A program made the translations under genes and the position numbers. This document shows, in pieces, positions 13,016-24,731 of a stretch of 64,000 nucleotides of DNA. This stretch comes from Cryoendolithus antarcticus (lineage: Eukaryota > Ascomycota > Dothideomycetes > Cladosporiales > Cladosporiaceae): assembly GCA_002077065.1 (NCBI GenBank), contig NAJO01000084.1:1-64000 (forward strand), read 5' to 3'. The first letter of the stretch is position 1. Each line of letters opens with the position of its first letter. Below the pieces are notes generated by a model that saw only the letters and a program-made list of their open reading frames with translations, had not been told where the DNA came from and did not search any database.

Positions 13016-14509
13016 ATCGGCCTGTTCGCGTAGGCTGTATACATCGCAAGTGTACTTGGATACTACTAGATGTATTGGAATATCCGCGTAGGTGTGTACA
13101 CAATAAACGCACCTGATGTTTCACGAATAAGCCACATGAGCAAGCGTTTGGTGCTAGCGCCAGACATCGAACGGGACACGAAAGGTCCGGACTGCGACTT
13201 TGCACCCTTGGGCCTACTTACATCATACTATCATCCGAGTTGACCTCATGTCTGTATCCTGTGATAAGTCTATGTTGCGGTATCGCCAAACTTTACAATT
13301 CGGTGTGTCGACACTCTGGCTCCTTCAACTGTCAACAGACGGTTTGGCTGCGAAGCGTCACCACCACTTGTGAGCTAACGCCGTTCGGATTTATGAATGC
13401 CAATGTTTGTTTGGGTGCACATATGGTCAAAGACAAAATTGCACCGGATGTCACCATTGGTGGCAAATCTCAATCACCCCCCGTCACGTCTCTCGATCGC
13501 ACCACGGGACAAAAGCTCCGATACAGTCGGTACCCTTGTGTCTTCTTTACCTTCAGCTGTCATGGGACTGCAGGAGTATCACTCAAGAATGCAATATACG
13601 AACACATATTCATCTGCATGATTGATGGATGGTCTTGTAGTTGACTATCGACCAGTGTTCCGCAGCGCTGAGTGGGAATTGTCCATGAGCGTGTCACCAA
13701 GATCTTGCAACTCTACAGTTGGGCGCTGCAGGTTGTCACCGGAATGATCCACTTTGCAAGGGTATTAAATTGCTATGGAAAGGTCCGTAGCTCTGCCTCT
13801 CTGAGCCTAGGGTCTGACTTACCAGGCAGTACGTTAGGTTCCGATGCGAGCAGGCGTTCGGCGACTACCAACCCGCACCTGTACATGCGCATGCCCATGC
13901 TTGGAGGGTTGGATGCACATCGGATGACCGGGACCGTAGACGGCATTCCAGGTCGCGGGATGTAGCGCGCAAATGGTACATAAAGCAATCTATTACATCA
14001 CCGGCTTCACTCCCCATCCCCTGCTAGCGCAGACTTCGTTGTACGACAAGGGGTCGCAGTCGCAGGTGTCGTTTAAGGTCCCGGGGTCGATAAGGGCATA
14101 ACCGACCTCGCCTTAGATCGTAATGTCGAGCTCGTAGGCTTGTGGGATGAACGCATCAAGAGGTATGGGCTTCACTGGGCCCGATGACTAAACCTTGATG
14201 CTAGTGCCCACATCCGCGACGACATTCTTACTAGTCCCGAGATTCATCTCGGAAAGCCCGACTTCAGTTATCGAGGTCCAGCAGGATCAGTGGCAACGCT
14301 AGTACATGCGAGTAGTCGACGCTAATGAGTGGAACTGAGCATCAATGTTTCCCGGCCGAAATTCCGGCGTCTGCATGATAGATATCCACTCCTGTGCCTC
14401 ACGCGCGCGCTTCGCCGAACAAGCGCCGCCGTCGTAGCGGCGGCATACAACAGGCCGTCGACAGCGCTGACAATAGCCACTTTTCTGCACGGCATACATC
14501 CCGATACTA
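13016..14509. other. No confident gene
   Basis: Overlapping frames at 13240-13644 include one string that vaguely recalls a reverse-transcriptase motif (TPFGF.NA), but the neighbouring residues do not fit. Nothing else is supported. Confidence 0.4.
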
Positions 14510-15142
14510 ATGATGCACTCCCTGTTTTCAGACACCTTCTTGCAGCATAGTGACGAGGTGCACGTTATGAGCCAGGAAATGCAGCAGACTCCCTCAGGCA
14601 GTGCAGACACACACAAGCGTTCTATCCAGAAATTTAGAGACAGTCTGCAGGAGCTTAGAACAAGGCTCAGACTACCATGGACTTCGGATGAGGGAGGGTC
14701 AGGCGTGCAAGTCACACAAAGAGACACTATCGGCAAAAGTGAAGCGCAGTCAACCCGGAACCAGAAACGAACTTCCATGGATTCGCGCGAGGGAAAGCGC
14801 ACCAGGAGAACATGCAAGGAGTGTCGCATAAGCAAGGTGAAATGCGAAAGGTTCGAGCCCCAGTATCAAAGGGCCGAGTTTCAGTGTGGAAGGTTCGAGC
14901 CTCAGCACGAAAGGATCAAGCATAAATGCGCAAGTGTGTACCCCTACAAAGGCATCCGGCATCTTCTATTTACACGATATCTAATAGGGTGTCGCAAACG
15001 CAAGACTCCCTGTGTTGTTCCTTCGAGGAGAAAGGAAACTAGTCGAGAAGCTCGTTTTTCCCCACCCAGTACGTCAGGTTCTATAAGTCGTGGCGTTGGA
15101 AAAGTCGCTAAGCCACAGCACAGCGGTTGCCACACCAGCTAG
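14510..15142 (+). CDS. Zn2Cys6-type DNA-binding protein with expanded linker
   Basis: The fungal binuclear zinc cluster binds DNA in the nucleus. The first half reads CKECRISKVKC (C-x2-C-x6-C). The second half appears only if a 54-nt intron (14934-14987, GTGTGT...CTAATAG) is removed, giving CARCRKRKTPC, again C-x2-C-x6-C. Because the intron is a multiple of three with no stop, the unspliced frame also stays open but breaks the second motif. The linker between the halves is about 27 residues, far longer than the usual 5-12, and contains a duplicated RFEPQ segment. Basic residues (GKRTRR) precede the cluster. ATG 14568 is an alternative start. The protein is only about 190 aa and lacks the usual C-terminal fungal transcription-factor domain, so it may be truncated or have unseen exons. 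Target genes unknown. Confidence 0.65.
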   Translation: MMHSLFSDTFLQHSDEVHVMSQEMQQTPSGSADTHKRSIQKFRDSLQELRTRLRLPWTSDEGGSGVQVTQRDTIGKSEAQSTRNQKRTSMDSREGKRTRRTCKECRISKVKCERFEPQYQRAEFQCGRFEPQHERIKHKCASVYPYKGIRHLLFTRYLIGCRKRKTPCVVPSRRKETSREARFSPPSTSGSISRGVGKVAKPQHSGCHTS

Positions 15143-17540
15143 TCAGGGTAGTGAGAATTACCTCTTTCCATAAGCGACGGTGAAGACCCGCCGCATGGTC
15201 GTTCGTCATTACGCATGGAAACAAGCATCTTAGTGGGTGCATTCAGCATTGCTGCGAACACCAATCTTCAAATCCATCTTACGTGCAACGTAATGGCAAC
15301 CAAACCAGAGAACTACATACATCTCCTCCTTACGCACTCCTGCGATATCACATGACTGACAGCTCTCAAGCGGGTGTGTCATCGTGTCTTTAAAACGTCA
15401 TAAGTGCTATGCCGTCGTCCCATTATCGGCAACATCGCATTCGAAGATCTCCGCCAATAATCTTACTAGATGCATCCCTCTAGCAGCGCCTGGCTTGACT
15501 TGGGCGACCGAGGTCATAGCGTACTGAATGCACCAGCTAATACCGTTCCTACATGTACGGTTAAATCGGCATTACAAGCGATATCACACTTGTCTAGTGA
15601 CACGTCTATGCTCTCGATCATGGAGAGAAGTAGACTTCACGAGATGCTTTTGACAGTCGTACGAGCATCTCAAACGAGGGATGTCTTCACCTACAACCCT
15701 GGATGGCTTAGTCTTCTACACCTTCTGCAAGGCTTATTGAGACGTAGGTAAGGGATGTTGGTCTTCCCTCGGCGTCGCTGACTGAAACAGACACCATACC
15801 TTGGATACCTGAAGAAACGTTCACGTATGATTCCGATATAGTGATAGGTGCTGCGACCGATTGTCCTCCTAGTATAGACGAAGTCACCTCCGTTTTCAAC
15901 GATGCGCTGTTCTGGCACTCTGTTACGTCGCAGACTGCAAGAAGACTGTGATAGGTTACGCTCTGGCCTTCGCCAAATTCGGTAGATTCCTCTAGGTTGT
16001 GTACCGCGGGGTCGAAGTGCTTGTGTTGCCACTCTATACCAATCTTTTACTTGCCAGAAGACTTCCTGGCTTGTCATGCAACGTGAGCCACTATTCAAGA
16101 GACTTAGCCTCGTGCATTGGTGCATGCAGCACTTCTCGGTTCAGTACTGTCGTCGACCGATCGCTTATCTAGCAATCCGCTTGCGCTCTGCTGATGTGAG
16201 GCCTCATCGGCCGAGCGCTTAAGCCGTAGAGACTCTTCGATCCTGCAAGCCTCCTACTGGAGGAACGGCTTCAATCCTATTGCGTAAAGTCCGCTTCTAC
16301 AGTAGATATCATATCTGGGGTAGATGTATGCAAACACACGTTGAGAATCGCTGACACCATCATAATTCGAGGGAAATAGGCCACGACTAGGACTTGGTGA
16401 ATTGCGCAGATCAGAGGCGTGATTGTGTAGCGCTGTGATGTCGGACGCTTAAACAATATTGCCTTGGGCGTGCACAGGCGTGGTGAAGCTGCGTGGTTCG
16501 TTTGAAAAGACTTTATGTTTGTGTGATCACCGTAGTGATGAAGCTTATTATAGGACCACATCCGCTAGGCGCTACGAAGTATTCCCCTAAGCGTGCTTCT
16601 TGCCCGATACTTTTCGTCCACATTAGCGAGGGCTCGTCATTCGTGTAGCTAGAAAGACTAATTACTCTCTTTCAGCACAGCGTCACGTCAGTAAAATCAT
16701 TGAGCGTCGTATTAGGGATGGCTGAGTAGGACCATTGCTTCGATGAGATAAATCAATGATATCGCAGCCTTCACGGCTATAAAGTGCTTACTCTCGGTAT
16801 CAGATGTATCTATATGCACTTCTTTCAAGTGTTGTGGAAACAGCTTGCTCGTTACTACTGATGCCGATGCGGAAGGTAGCTTCGTAGAAGTCTCCCAGGT
16901 TTAACGGCCTAATGTTCCACTCTTGTGTAGACGTGTAAAAATCATTGATACCACTTCTGAATCTCTTTAATTTTGTGTGCCTTTCTGTGTGACTTAGGCT
17001 GTGTCCTGCTATAGATCATCGATCCTAACATTAGAACACTTGCCTAGCAGCGCGCGGCCCGAAGAACATCTACCTTGGGCTTAGCGACCTTACGGAATGT
17101 TCGTTGAGTTCCCGGAGGTCAATTCTCTTGTCACGCTGCTGTACGTGCTCGACGACGATATCACGGCATAGCTCGCTCTCCGACCTCGGCCGAAGGTGAG
17201 TTTGTGGTCGTTTATGAAGCTTGCAAGTCTTGCCACGGTTTCGGATGTTATGGACTTAGCTTTGCAGGCATTGGCTCGCAAGCTTCATGAGAGCAATCTG
17301 TACACTTTTCTTTTCGAGAATCTGCTGTATCTCCGGTTCTGTGACATGGTTAGCACCGCTTCTCCGCAGTGCTGCTACGACCGAGTGAATAAAGACGGAC
17401 GTTGACCATGGCTGCGGACGACGACAACGACAACCTACTAGGGTCGGAATAGAGCAGTCTAGGGCTGCCCAATAATGTCGACTGTAGCGAAGTTCGGTGG
17501 TTGTAGCAAACGTCATGTAACGAGTGCATCGGCGCCCTAT
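15143..17540. other. No confident gene; short inverted repeat at about 17214-17290
   Basis: Short overlapping frames only. An 11-base inverted repeat (ATGAAGCTTGC and its complement) brackets about 75 bp near 17.25 kb. A protein-like minus-strand fragment at 17256-17516 (...EPEIQQILEKK...) cannot be built into a gene. Confidence 0.4.
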
Positions 17541-18314
17541 TCAATTGCTCCCGATTGGGCTAGATCCGTTAAGACCCATCTTCGACGGGAATGTGGTGCA
17601 GATATCTGACTCGCCGCCCTCTGCGGCATCGAGACCATGTTCATCGAGGTCAGTGAGGGGGCGATCATAGGCATTATGACGCCAAAGACAAAGCTGCTGT
17701 TCCCTGTTTAGATGAGGGTCAGAGTAGCTGCACTGATGTAATATTTGCCGCCGCCCCCGGATAGAACGCCAGCCTGGTCGTCTTCTCGAGGGTTCGACGA
17801 TCCTAGGCGTCTCTCCGATCAAAGACGGGACCTTCAGGGGCACCGGCTCACGCTCACTCACTTCACTAGCCTCGAGATCGTCTGACGGATCGTGCCGTGA
17901 CCACGTCCGCAGTGCATTCATCATGTCAACATAATTAGACCATATTTCCCATTGCTGATTGAGGACTTCGGCCACGGTCTGCACTGCAGCCAGAGACAGC
18001 GGACACACTGTCACATCCCGTCGCGTCTTCTCAAGGCAATCATGCAACCGCGTTACTCGGTCGCAAATATCCTGTTGTACGAAAGGTGGCACCTCGTGCA
18101 TAATTGTAATGCAGAGGGCGCTTAGCCGTTGTATTTCAGCAAGCTTTTCAGCCATCAATACTTTGGATGGATTTCTCCCCCTCATGGGTAGTCGATGTAG
18201 TATAGACGTATGATGATTGCACTTGATCCAGCTGGAACAAGTATGCAATAACTGGTGTAGAGCGAGATTACATGCTAAGTTGGAGTGCGTGATGGATACA
18301 TCGCTGCCTAGCAT
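17541..18314 (-). CDS. Hypothetical protein, 257 aa
   Basis: A long uninterrupted frame with protein-like composition. The middle (...AEKLAEIQRLSALC... to ...QTVAEVLNQQWEIW...) looks helical. A charged, Arg/Pro-rich and probably disordered tail follows. An internal Met at about residue 44 is an alternative start. No signal peptide, membrane span or catalytic motif is visible, and I do not recognise a family. Frame length and helical periodicity are the main support. Confidence 0.45.
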   Translation of the reverse strand: MLGSDVSITHSNLACNLALHQLLHTCSSWIKCNHHTSILHRLPMRGRNPSKVLMAEKLAEIQRLSALCITIMHEVPPFVQQDICDRVTRLHDCLEKTRRDVTVCPLSLAAVQTVAEVLNQQWEIWSNYVDMMNALRTWSRHDPSDDLEASEVSEREPVPLKVPSLIGETPRIVEPSRRRPGWRSIRGRRQILHQCSYSDPHLNREQQLCLWRHNAYDRPLTDLDEHGLDAAEGGESDICTTFPSKMGLNGSSPIGSN

Positions 18315-20844
18315 CTTGGTAGTGTAGGGTGTCGACCATACAGGTAAGTTGTGCCAATATGAAGTATATGAGTTGCGAGTTGTTAGCTACGTGTACGGCG
18401 GTAGACAAATATCGAATGTACTTAGAGCGTCGTAAAGTATAGCGAGCTAGTCTCGTATGCCGCACTTTGGGATAATGTCGTATAATAAAGACTGCTGACA
18501 TAACTACGAGATATGGTATGAGGGCGGTGACACGGCATCGAGTGTGGCTATGGATAGCCACGGGACACCCCAGGCATCTGGATTTGTAGCGCACTAGCGA
18601 AAATAGAGATCTTCTAGTCACGTACAACCCTAGCTGTGCTCTCTAAATACGCATGACATAGCGCTAGTCATACCGAGTCACAATCCTACTCCGCGCTTCA
18701 TCTCTTGCCCGAGCTCCACATAGACGCTCCCTGCATGCGTGATAGAGAGGGGGGTGAACTACAATATCAGGAACACTGGATGGCTGTCACGAAGCAGGAG
18801 TTTGGACACTTCCTAGACTAACACCTTAGAGATACAAAGGGCTGCCATAGAAGATTGGTCTTGCCTGCGACATCATTATCACTACGCCCGTCTGACTAGG
18901 ACGCGTGTCATTTCGTGAGCTCGAGATGGGGTTAGTAGCTCGCTACGAAGCCCTACCGCCGAAGAGAGCACGGCGGTCGAGACAGAAGGTCGTTTCCGTC
19001 TCCGCTGCAACCGCCTGTGTTACGTATAAGATCAGTCATAGATAATAATTACTACGGAAGGGTATGGGAGCTTCTAGCTGATACTCAATCCCCGTCACGT
19101 CCTAGCTTCTCTCAGTCGCTCCTGTGTGTACATGTGTCCACGTAGACCTGCTGTGTAGGCTTCAGATTCATCGCTATTGCATGGGGTCACTATTTCCATC
19201 GGTGAAAGCTCAGGTATGTTTGCTTGGGTGTGCGCGACAGACGGGAGACGGCCGGCTGCCCGGTCACGTGTGGCTACGCCTAGAGATTTCCACTGGTCGT
19301 CTTCCTCTTCGATCCCTTGTATCGCGATGCCCTTTGATATGTATATCAGTGCCCCAACGGGAGTGCGGATCTGTGTGCCGGATGTTCGCGCAGAGGAAAT
19401 GACAGACTACTGCAAATTGAACAGTTGAGCCATCAATCAAAGCAGGTGCTTTTAGGTGTAAACCACGTCTATAACTCCAGACTACTTGAGGTTGGAGAAC
19501 TCTGACGCTCGCTCCGACGAGCGAGAGCGCGCCCTCGACGCAGCCTTCAACCTGAACCGCCAAAGCATGATATGCTCACTAGGTAGAAGCTTCTGCATCC
19601 GCGCTCCCATAGCCACCTTGCAGGACACCATAGTGCAGTCCAACAAGATTCCGGCTGCTATCGGGAGAGGAGGCAATGGCTTCTGGAGATTGCATCGGGC
19701 ACAGATCTTCCGTCGCTCATATGTGCACGACGATGGCATCTGCACGTAGGCTTCTAGAATCTCGTCTAACACGTAAGCAGTCGACCCCAAGGGCTGAGTC
19801 CTCGGAGCGTCAAGCAGTGAGGACCAAGCACATTGGTTGGCAGGAGTCTCTTTTCCCATGTCTCTAGCGGTAGTATCGGTATTTCAGGCGGATGTATGTG
19901 AATCCTCTAGCGTAGCGATTCTTGACAGCAGCGAGACAAGTACGTCGATCACCAACTACTTTATGAGGCGTCCTATGCATATGTATGTCATGATTGCATA
20001 ACCGATAGACTATGCAGCTCAGATGTTCGGGCAAGTCTCGACGCATAGAGTGTGATAATGCTCCCGACAGCCGTCTGCATCTTGGGCTAGCGTGTAAGCT
20101 ATCGACTCAGCAGCTGGATACCTTGGCCCCAGGGGTTTCAAGTTGTAACGATAACTTAGCTTACTTGAAATCATAATAATAGGACACTGTCTACAGTACC
20201 AAGCCACGCTGTTTCTCTCCGAAGCCTCTAACCCGATTAGGATAAATCCCAGAGATCCGTAGTGTAATTTGAGTGGCTTTGAGCATGCGCAGGAACACGA
20301 ATTAGGAACCATAATGAAGACCTCGCGCCGAAAGTCTGAACCCGGGAGATAGGTGTAATCGCGAACTTTGTAAGACGGCATTCCTTGGAGGCGTAAAGTT
20401 GTGCAGTCATCAAACAACAAAATGGAGACCATTCACCACTTTCGCATCCGAGAAGTCGCGCAAGCGACATGAGACGGGTGGTCGGGGCTCGGACGAACAC
20501 CGATCCGACAGCGTGCGCCAAGTCTATCTGTTCCGACTTAGCATCTAATAATTCATCGCATAAGCCAAGGTAAGGTATAGATGTACGGTTGTTTGCTATC
20601 TGCTACGTTACTTAGTGTTACGATTCGTGCCTCACGCTTCGGGAAGGCGCGTTCTGATTGGGCGCACGAACCGCAACGACTATCGCTCACCCTGCACTCG
20701 TCGAGCAATCACGATACCCACAAGGTCTCACGTGACACCGACGCACCTGCTCACCGACTCACTCGTGAGCTGGTGTTCATCTCGCGCTCACCTTGGCACA
20801 GGTGAGACGCATCCGCTCACTCACTAGCGCGTGAGAGTAACGAC
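18315..20844. other. Gene-poor stretch, nothing supported
   Basis: Several frames of 80-130 codons overlap on both strands near 19.1-19.9 kb and 20.0-20.5 kb. None has domain features. The 20.65-20.83 kb part has several CTCAC/GTGAG-type short inverted motifs. Confidence 0.4.
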
Positions 20845-21044
20845 TCTTATAGATATATAGCGAGCGAGAGATGCCTTATGCTTCTCTCGTGTTCAACTCA
20901 TTGTTCATAGTGACTGATTGGAATCATTCTACCAGACCACTTGTGCACTTGTTAGCATCCCTCGCCTAGCCCTCCGTACTCCAGATCGACTTCACTCTCT
21001 AAAGAATACTCTGACCTTTGTCACTTACGACATCTGTCGTAACA
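20845..21044 (+). repeat. LTR-like dispersed repeat, copy B (3' half)
   Basis: This matches the second half of copies A and C, from ACGACTCTTATAG through GCGAGAGATGC, TCTCGTGTTCAACTC, CAGACCACTTGTGCAC and GTAGCATCCCTCG-like blocks, and ends CGTAACA. The first half present in the other copies is missing upstream. It abuts the RIP-like block immediately downstream, consistent with a 5' LTR fragment followed by an internal retroelement region. Confidence 0.65.
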
Positions 21045-22200
21045 CTTAGATCCTATCTCGCTAGTGATATTAAGGGCATTCCTTACTTTAGTTATATATA
21101 GTCATTACTAATAGTACAATGCTATCCTATCTTTTAGGATTCGCAACCTAAAGGCTTCGGGAGAACTAGTCTAGGCTAGTCTGGGTAACTCCTACTACGT
21201 ACTACTAAACCTAGCTATAGCGTAGAAAGACCACTCGGGGCTACCCTAGCTTATCTCCACCTCTCTTCCTTTCCTACCGATTCGAGTATTCAACTATAGT
21301 ATTTTAGCTATATAATTACTTCATTATACTACGGACTATATACGCTCCCTATACTATCTATACATTCTACCTCCTACTCTATAGAGTAGCCGGACTACCG
21401 TACTAGGGCGGACTAAGGACTTCTACGTAGGTTTTAACGGTCTTTCTATACGAGGTACGATAGGTCTAACTTAGGGAGAAAGTATATACTTAGCTTCCTA
21501 AGCGGAGACGATAAGTATTACCTATCTTATAAATAGGATTTACTACCGAGTGCTAGTCCGTATTTCGCTACTACCCCGATTTCGAGCTAGTATAGCTAAT
21601 ATAGGTATAACGTAGGCTAAGGGACGTAGAGATAGTCCCGAGGTAAACTTAGCCTATAGCGTGAATTTGACCTACAATTATTACTAATATATCTAGTACG
21701 AGCGGTCTAGGGGGCGAAGTAGATCTCCGAGATAGCGTCGTAAGTAAAAGCGTAGTAATATACCCGCTTATATAACTTTCTTATAACTATCGATAGTTTA
21801 GGTAATAGAGGGTTAGATTATAGGATTCAGGGTTCGGAGTTTAGGTTAGAAGACTAAGTAGTAATAAGGGGAGGTAGCGGACTTGTTCGCGTTCTTCGCC
21901 AAGCTAAACACCGTAATAAAACATTTCCGCATTAGGCGTATATCTCACTCCGACTTAGTACGATATATTTAAACACTAGGGCTTAGTCTAGCTCGTCCTA
22001 GCCGCTAATGTTTTCCGTAGAGATATATATGAAGGTGAGGCGAGCTCTTTAGCGTAACGAGTTACGAGGGCAACTATAGCCGTATATCGAGGGCACTAAG
22101 AGGGTCTGCTTAGAGATAAGGTTTACTACGCTCCTTAGATACGCTCCCTATAAGATCTACTACGCTCTATAAACAGTTTGCATCTAGTAGTCACGCTAGA
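21045..22200. mobile_element. RIP-mutated retroelement internal region
   Basis: This block is extremely rich in TA dinucleotides while CA and TG are nearly absent, and CG is well kept. That is the classic footprint of repeat-induced point mutation, which turns CpA into TpA. The change in texture is abrupt at both edges. It follows an LTR copy, so it is most likely the start of an LTR retrotransposon internal region. One frame near 21.88-22.10 kb still hints at a gag-like sequence, but stops are everywhere. No 3' LTR is visible. Confidence 0.7.
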
Positions 22201-23093
22201 TAGGGACGCCGCGTTCAAGTTAATACGTTGCATATCGACACGTAACTCTTACGTGAACCGTGCGTGACCAGATCCGTTCACTGTGAACGACCCTGCCAAG
22301 AGCCCCTTACCATCCCCGGAATAACTACGCCTATCAAGGCCTGATTCAGCCTTGTCCTAGCGGACCCACCCCAGTAAGCGCGGCTCACGTGCATTTAACG
22401 TTCATATCTACGCTTTCCTGTGAAAGTTCAACGTGCACAGTGTGGCTGATAATCATGACAATCATTCACTTTGAAGCGGCATCCCCAACGCTGGATCCAG
22501 GATGCTCTTAGCTTCCGGCTCTCCGAAAAGCTATATGTCATACCTTATGGTTGGGCGGTTTTTCGAAGGGTCTGACTCGGCTTTGACACCTGACCACGCT
22601 TCCGCTTGATTCGTCGCCGTAGAATCTAGTCATATCGATCGGGACGCGGAGCTCATGGTGATGCTTCTAGACATGTGTACTTATTAGACAGTGCAACGAC
22701 TGGACATGGCTCTGTTGCCTGACAGAAACTCGTCGGGGCCGTCATAGTACGAATAGTCACCTCCCTGTCTTCCGACCCCTGGACGTACGTCTGAATAGCA
22801 GAGTAGACAAGGACTATGATTCCGCTAGTAAGCGCTCAGTATTCAACAGGCGATCGTAAAATCATGTGGCGCCAGCCGGCCGGAAATCAGCACTGTTGCA
22901 ATGACTGTGTACCCCAGAGAGCTTCGGCCGTCAAGTCATATTCGGCCGCACTATCGAAACAGATTCTCATGGATGTTCTGGGGCAATAAATTGAAGAAGA
23001 TCCACACGCAGCATGTCAATAAGATCGTAGTTTTTATGACACGCGTGCGCATACGGCTACTTCTTCCCATATTACCAGTAGCGATTGCAGATC
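22201..23093. other. Intergenic region upstream of the lysine monooxygenase
   Basis: No gene supported. The frame 22901-23188 overlaps the next gene in another frame and looks like a shadow. A TTGCAG just before the ATG at 23094 could be a splice acceptor for a leader exon I cannot identify. Confidence 0.4.
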
Positions 23094-24731
23094 ATGAACA
23101 CCGGACCAGACTTCCCGTTCGATACCAAACATTGGGTGGAAAGCCCATTCGGGCTAGGTATCGTTCCCAAAAAAGTGCAGGGAACTGAAGTTGGAATTAT
23201 CGGTGCTGGTATGGCAGGAACAGCTGCCGGCTACGAGCTTATGAAGCTCGGCATGAAATCAGTAATGTATGAGAGTGCAGAAATTGGCGGCCGACTGCGC
23301 ACATGGTCATTCAATGAAGCACCTGGAACCATTGCGGACTTGGGTGGCATGCGATTTTCATCGGCGTCCACGTTATTCCATCACTATGTGAAAGTATTGG
23401 GATTACAGACAAAGCCATTCCCGAACCCGTTGACCGCCGCTGCTGGTAGCACAGTCATTGAGCTAGAAGGGGAGCGACACTATGCAGAGAGTCCCGGCGA
23501 CCTGCCTCTTCCATTTCACGAAGTTGCAGATGCCTGGATTGAAGCGCTTCGAACCGAGGCCCAGTTTGCGGAGCTCCAGGAAGCCATGCGAACAAGGGAC
23601 CTCACAGGCCTCAAATCGTTGTGGAACCACCTGGTGCTCACCTGGGATGACCGCTCATTCTTCGACTTTGTCACGACATCACGATCTTTCGCAGCATTAA
23701 CATTTCGGCACCGTGAGTTGTTTGGTCAGGTTGGTTTTGGAACCGGTGGCTGGGATACAGACTTCTCCCACTCGATGCTTGAGATTCTCCGCGTGGTTAT
23801 CACAAATCTGGAGGGGGAACAACATCTTGTGATTGGCGGCGCTGCGCAAGTGCCTCGGAGACTGTGGAGCCATGCACCTGATCATTGTGCCTATTGGCCA
23901 TCAGGGACAAGTCTCAGCTCGCTGAATGACGGCAAGCCACGCCCTGAAGTGACTCGCATTGCTCGATCCGCCGATGGCCAAATCATGGTCGTCGACGCTC
24001 ATGGGGGAGTAAAGAAGTTTCAAGCTGTGCTCGTGACCTGCCAGAATCGCGTCCTTGTTTCGAACATAGACTGTGAGCAGTCCTTGTTCTCCCCGCAGAT
24101 GTGGACAGCACTGAATAAGACGCATTACATGCCCTCGTCGAAGGTTTTCGTCGTGGTCGATCGCCCGTTCTGGAAAGACAAGGACCAAGATACTGGCCGC
24201 GACGTGATGAGCATGACTCTGACCGATCGACTGACACGAAGCACCTACCTCTTCGATAGCGGTGAAAAAGGACCGGCAGTCATCTGCCTATCTTACTGTT
24301 GGATGAAAGATGCTCTTGGTATGCTTCCACATTCTGTGGAGAGGCGCGTCGAGCTTGCGTTGAGCGCACTGCAGGAGATCTATCCCGGCATAGACATAGG
24401 CGACCATATCATTGGCGAGCCTATTACGGTCTCTTGGGAGGCTGACCGCAACTTCCTTGGAGCGTTCAAATGTACTCTACCAGGTCATTATCGATACGAT
24501 CGGCGTATTTTTACGCATTTTATGCAGCGAGACATGCAGGCCAGGCATCGTGGCATTTTCGTCGCAGGAGATGACAAATCGTGGACTCCAGGTTGGGTGG
24601 AAGGTGCAATTACGACATCGATGAACGCGGTCTGGGGGATCATGACTCACCTTGGCGGTCGGACCAGTCCAGAAAATCCCGGACCTGGCGACCTTTTCGA
24701 CAGGCTTCAGCCTCTGTTAGTGGGTGACTGA
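23094..24731 (+). CDS. davB-like: L-lysine 2-monooxygenase (bacterial DavB-type flavoprotein)
   Basis: This flavin amine-oxidase-family enzyme is predicted to turn L-lysine and O2 into 5-aminovaleramide, CO2 and water, the first step of the 5-aminovalerate route. The 545-aa frame has a Rossmann FAD motif GIIGAGMAG near residue 34, followed by GGRLRTW. A string of segments (GPDFPF, ELMKLGMK, LGGMRFSS, LETKPFPNPLT-like, FGTGGWDTDFSHSMLEI, FWKDKDQDTGRD, MTLTDRLTRSTYLFD, VSWEADRNFLGAFK, GDDKSWTPGWVEGA) runs essentially colinear with Pseudomonas DavB as I know it, and is closer to that than to tryptophan 2-monooxygenase (IaaM). Length matches the family. The frame is intronless. ATG 23094 is preferred because GPDFPF then sits at the family's usual distance from the FAD motif. 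No amidase (DavA) lies beside it. Probable horizontal acquisition. Confidence 0.92.
   Translation: MNTGPDFPFDTKHWVESPFGLGIVPKKVQGTEVGIIGAGMAGTAAGYELMKLGMKSVMYESAEIGGRLRTWSFNEAPGTIADLGGMRFSSASTLFHHYVKVLGLQTKPFPNPLTAAAGSTVIELEGERHYAESPGDLPLPFHEVADAWIEALRTEAQFAELQEAMRTRDLTGLKSLWNHLVLTWDDRSFFDFVTTSRSFAALTFRHRELFGQVGFGTGGWDTDFSHSMLEILRVVITNLEGEQHLVIGGAAQVPRRLWSHAPDHCAYWPSGTSLSSLNDGKPRPEVTRIARSADGQIMVVDAHGGVKKFQAVLVTCQNRVLVSNIDCEQSLFSPQMWTALNKTHYMPSSKVFVVVDRPFWKDKDQDTGRDVMSMTLTDRLTRSTYLFDSGEKGPAVICLSYCWMKDALGMLPHSVERRVELALSALQEIYPGIDIGDHIIGEPITVSWEADRNFLGAFKCTLPGHYRYDRRIFTHFMQRDMQARHRGIFVAGDDKSWTPGWVEGAITTSMNAVWGIMTHLGGRTSPENPGPGDLFDRLQPLLVGD

Noticed and set aside
13240..13644. Possible reverse-transcriptase fragment (TPFGF.NA string)
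   Set aside because: Only a handful of residues fit; no YxDD-type motif or other RT blocks are found on either side.
14299..14835. 178-codon minus-strand frame
   Set aside because: It lies antisense to the Zn2Cys6 gene, whose motif and splice structure are much better supported.
1..20844. Tyrosine-recombinase (Starship captain) gene
   Set aside because: I looked for a giant mobile-element captain as an explanation for the accessory content and saw no such frame in the window.
22901..23188. Leader gene upstream of the lysine monooxygenase
   Set aside because: It overlaps the monooxygenase in another frame and has no motif; more likely a shadow.
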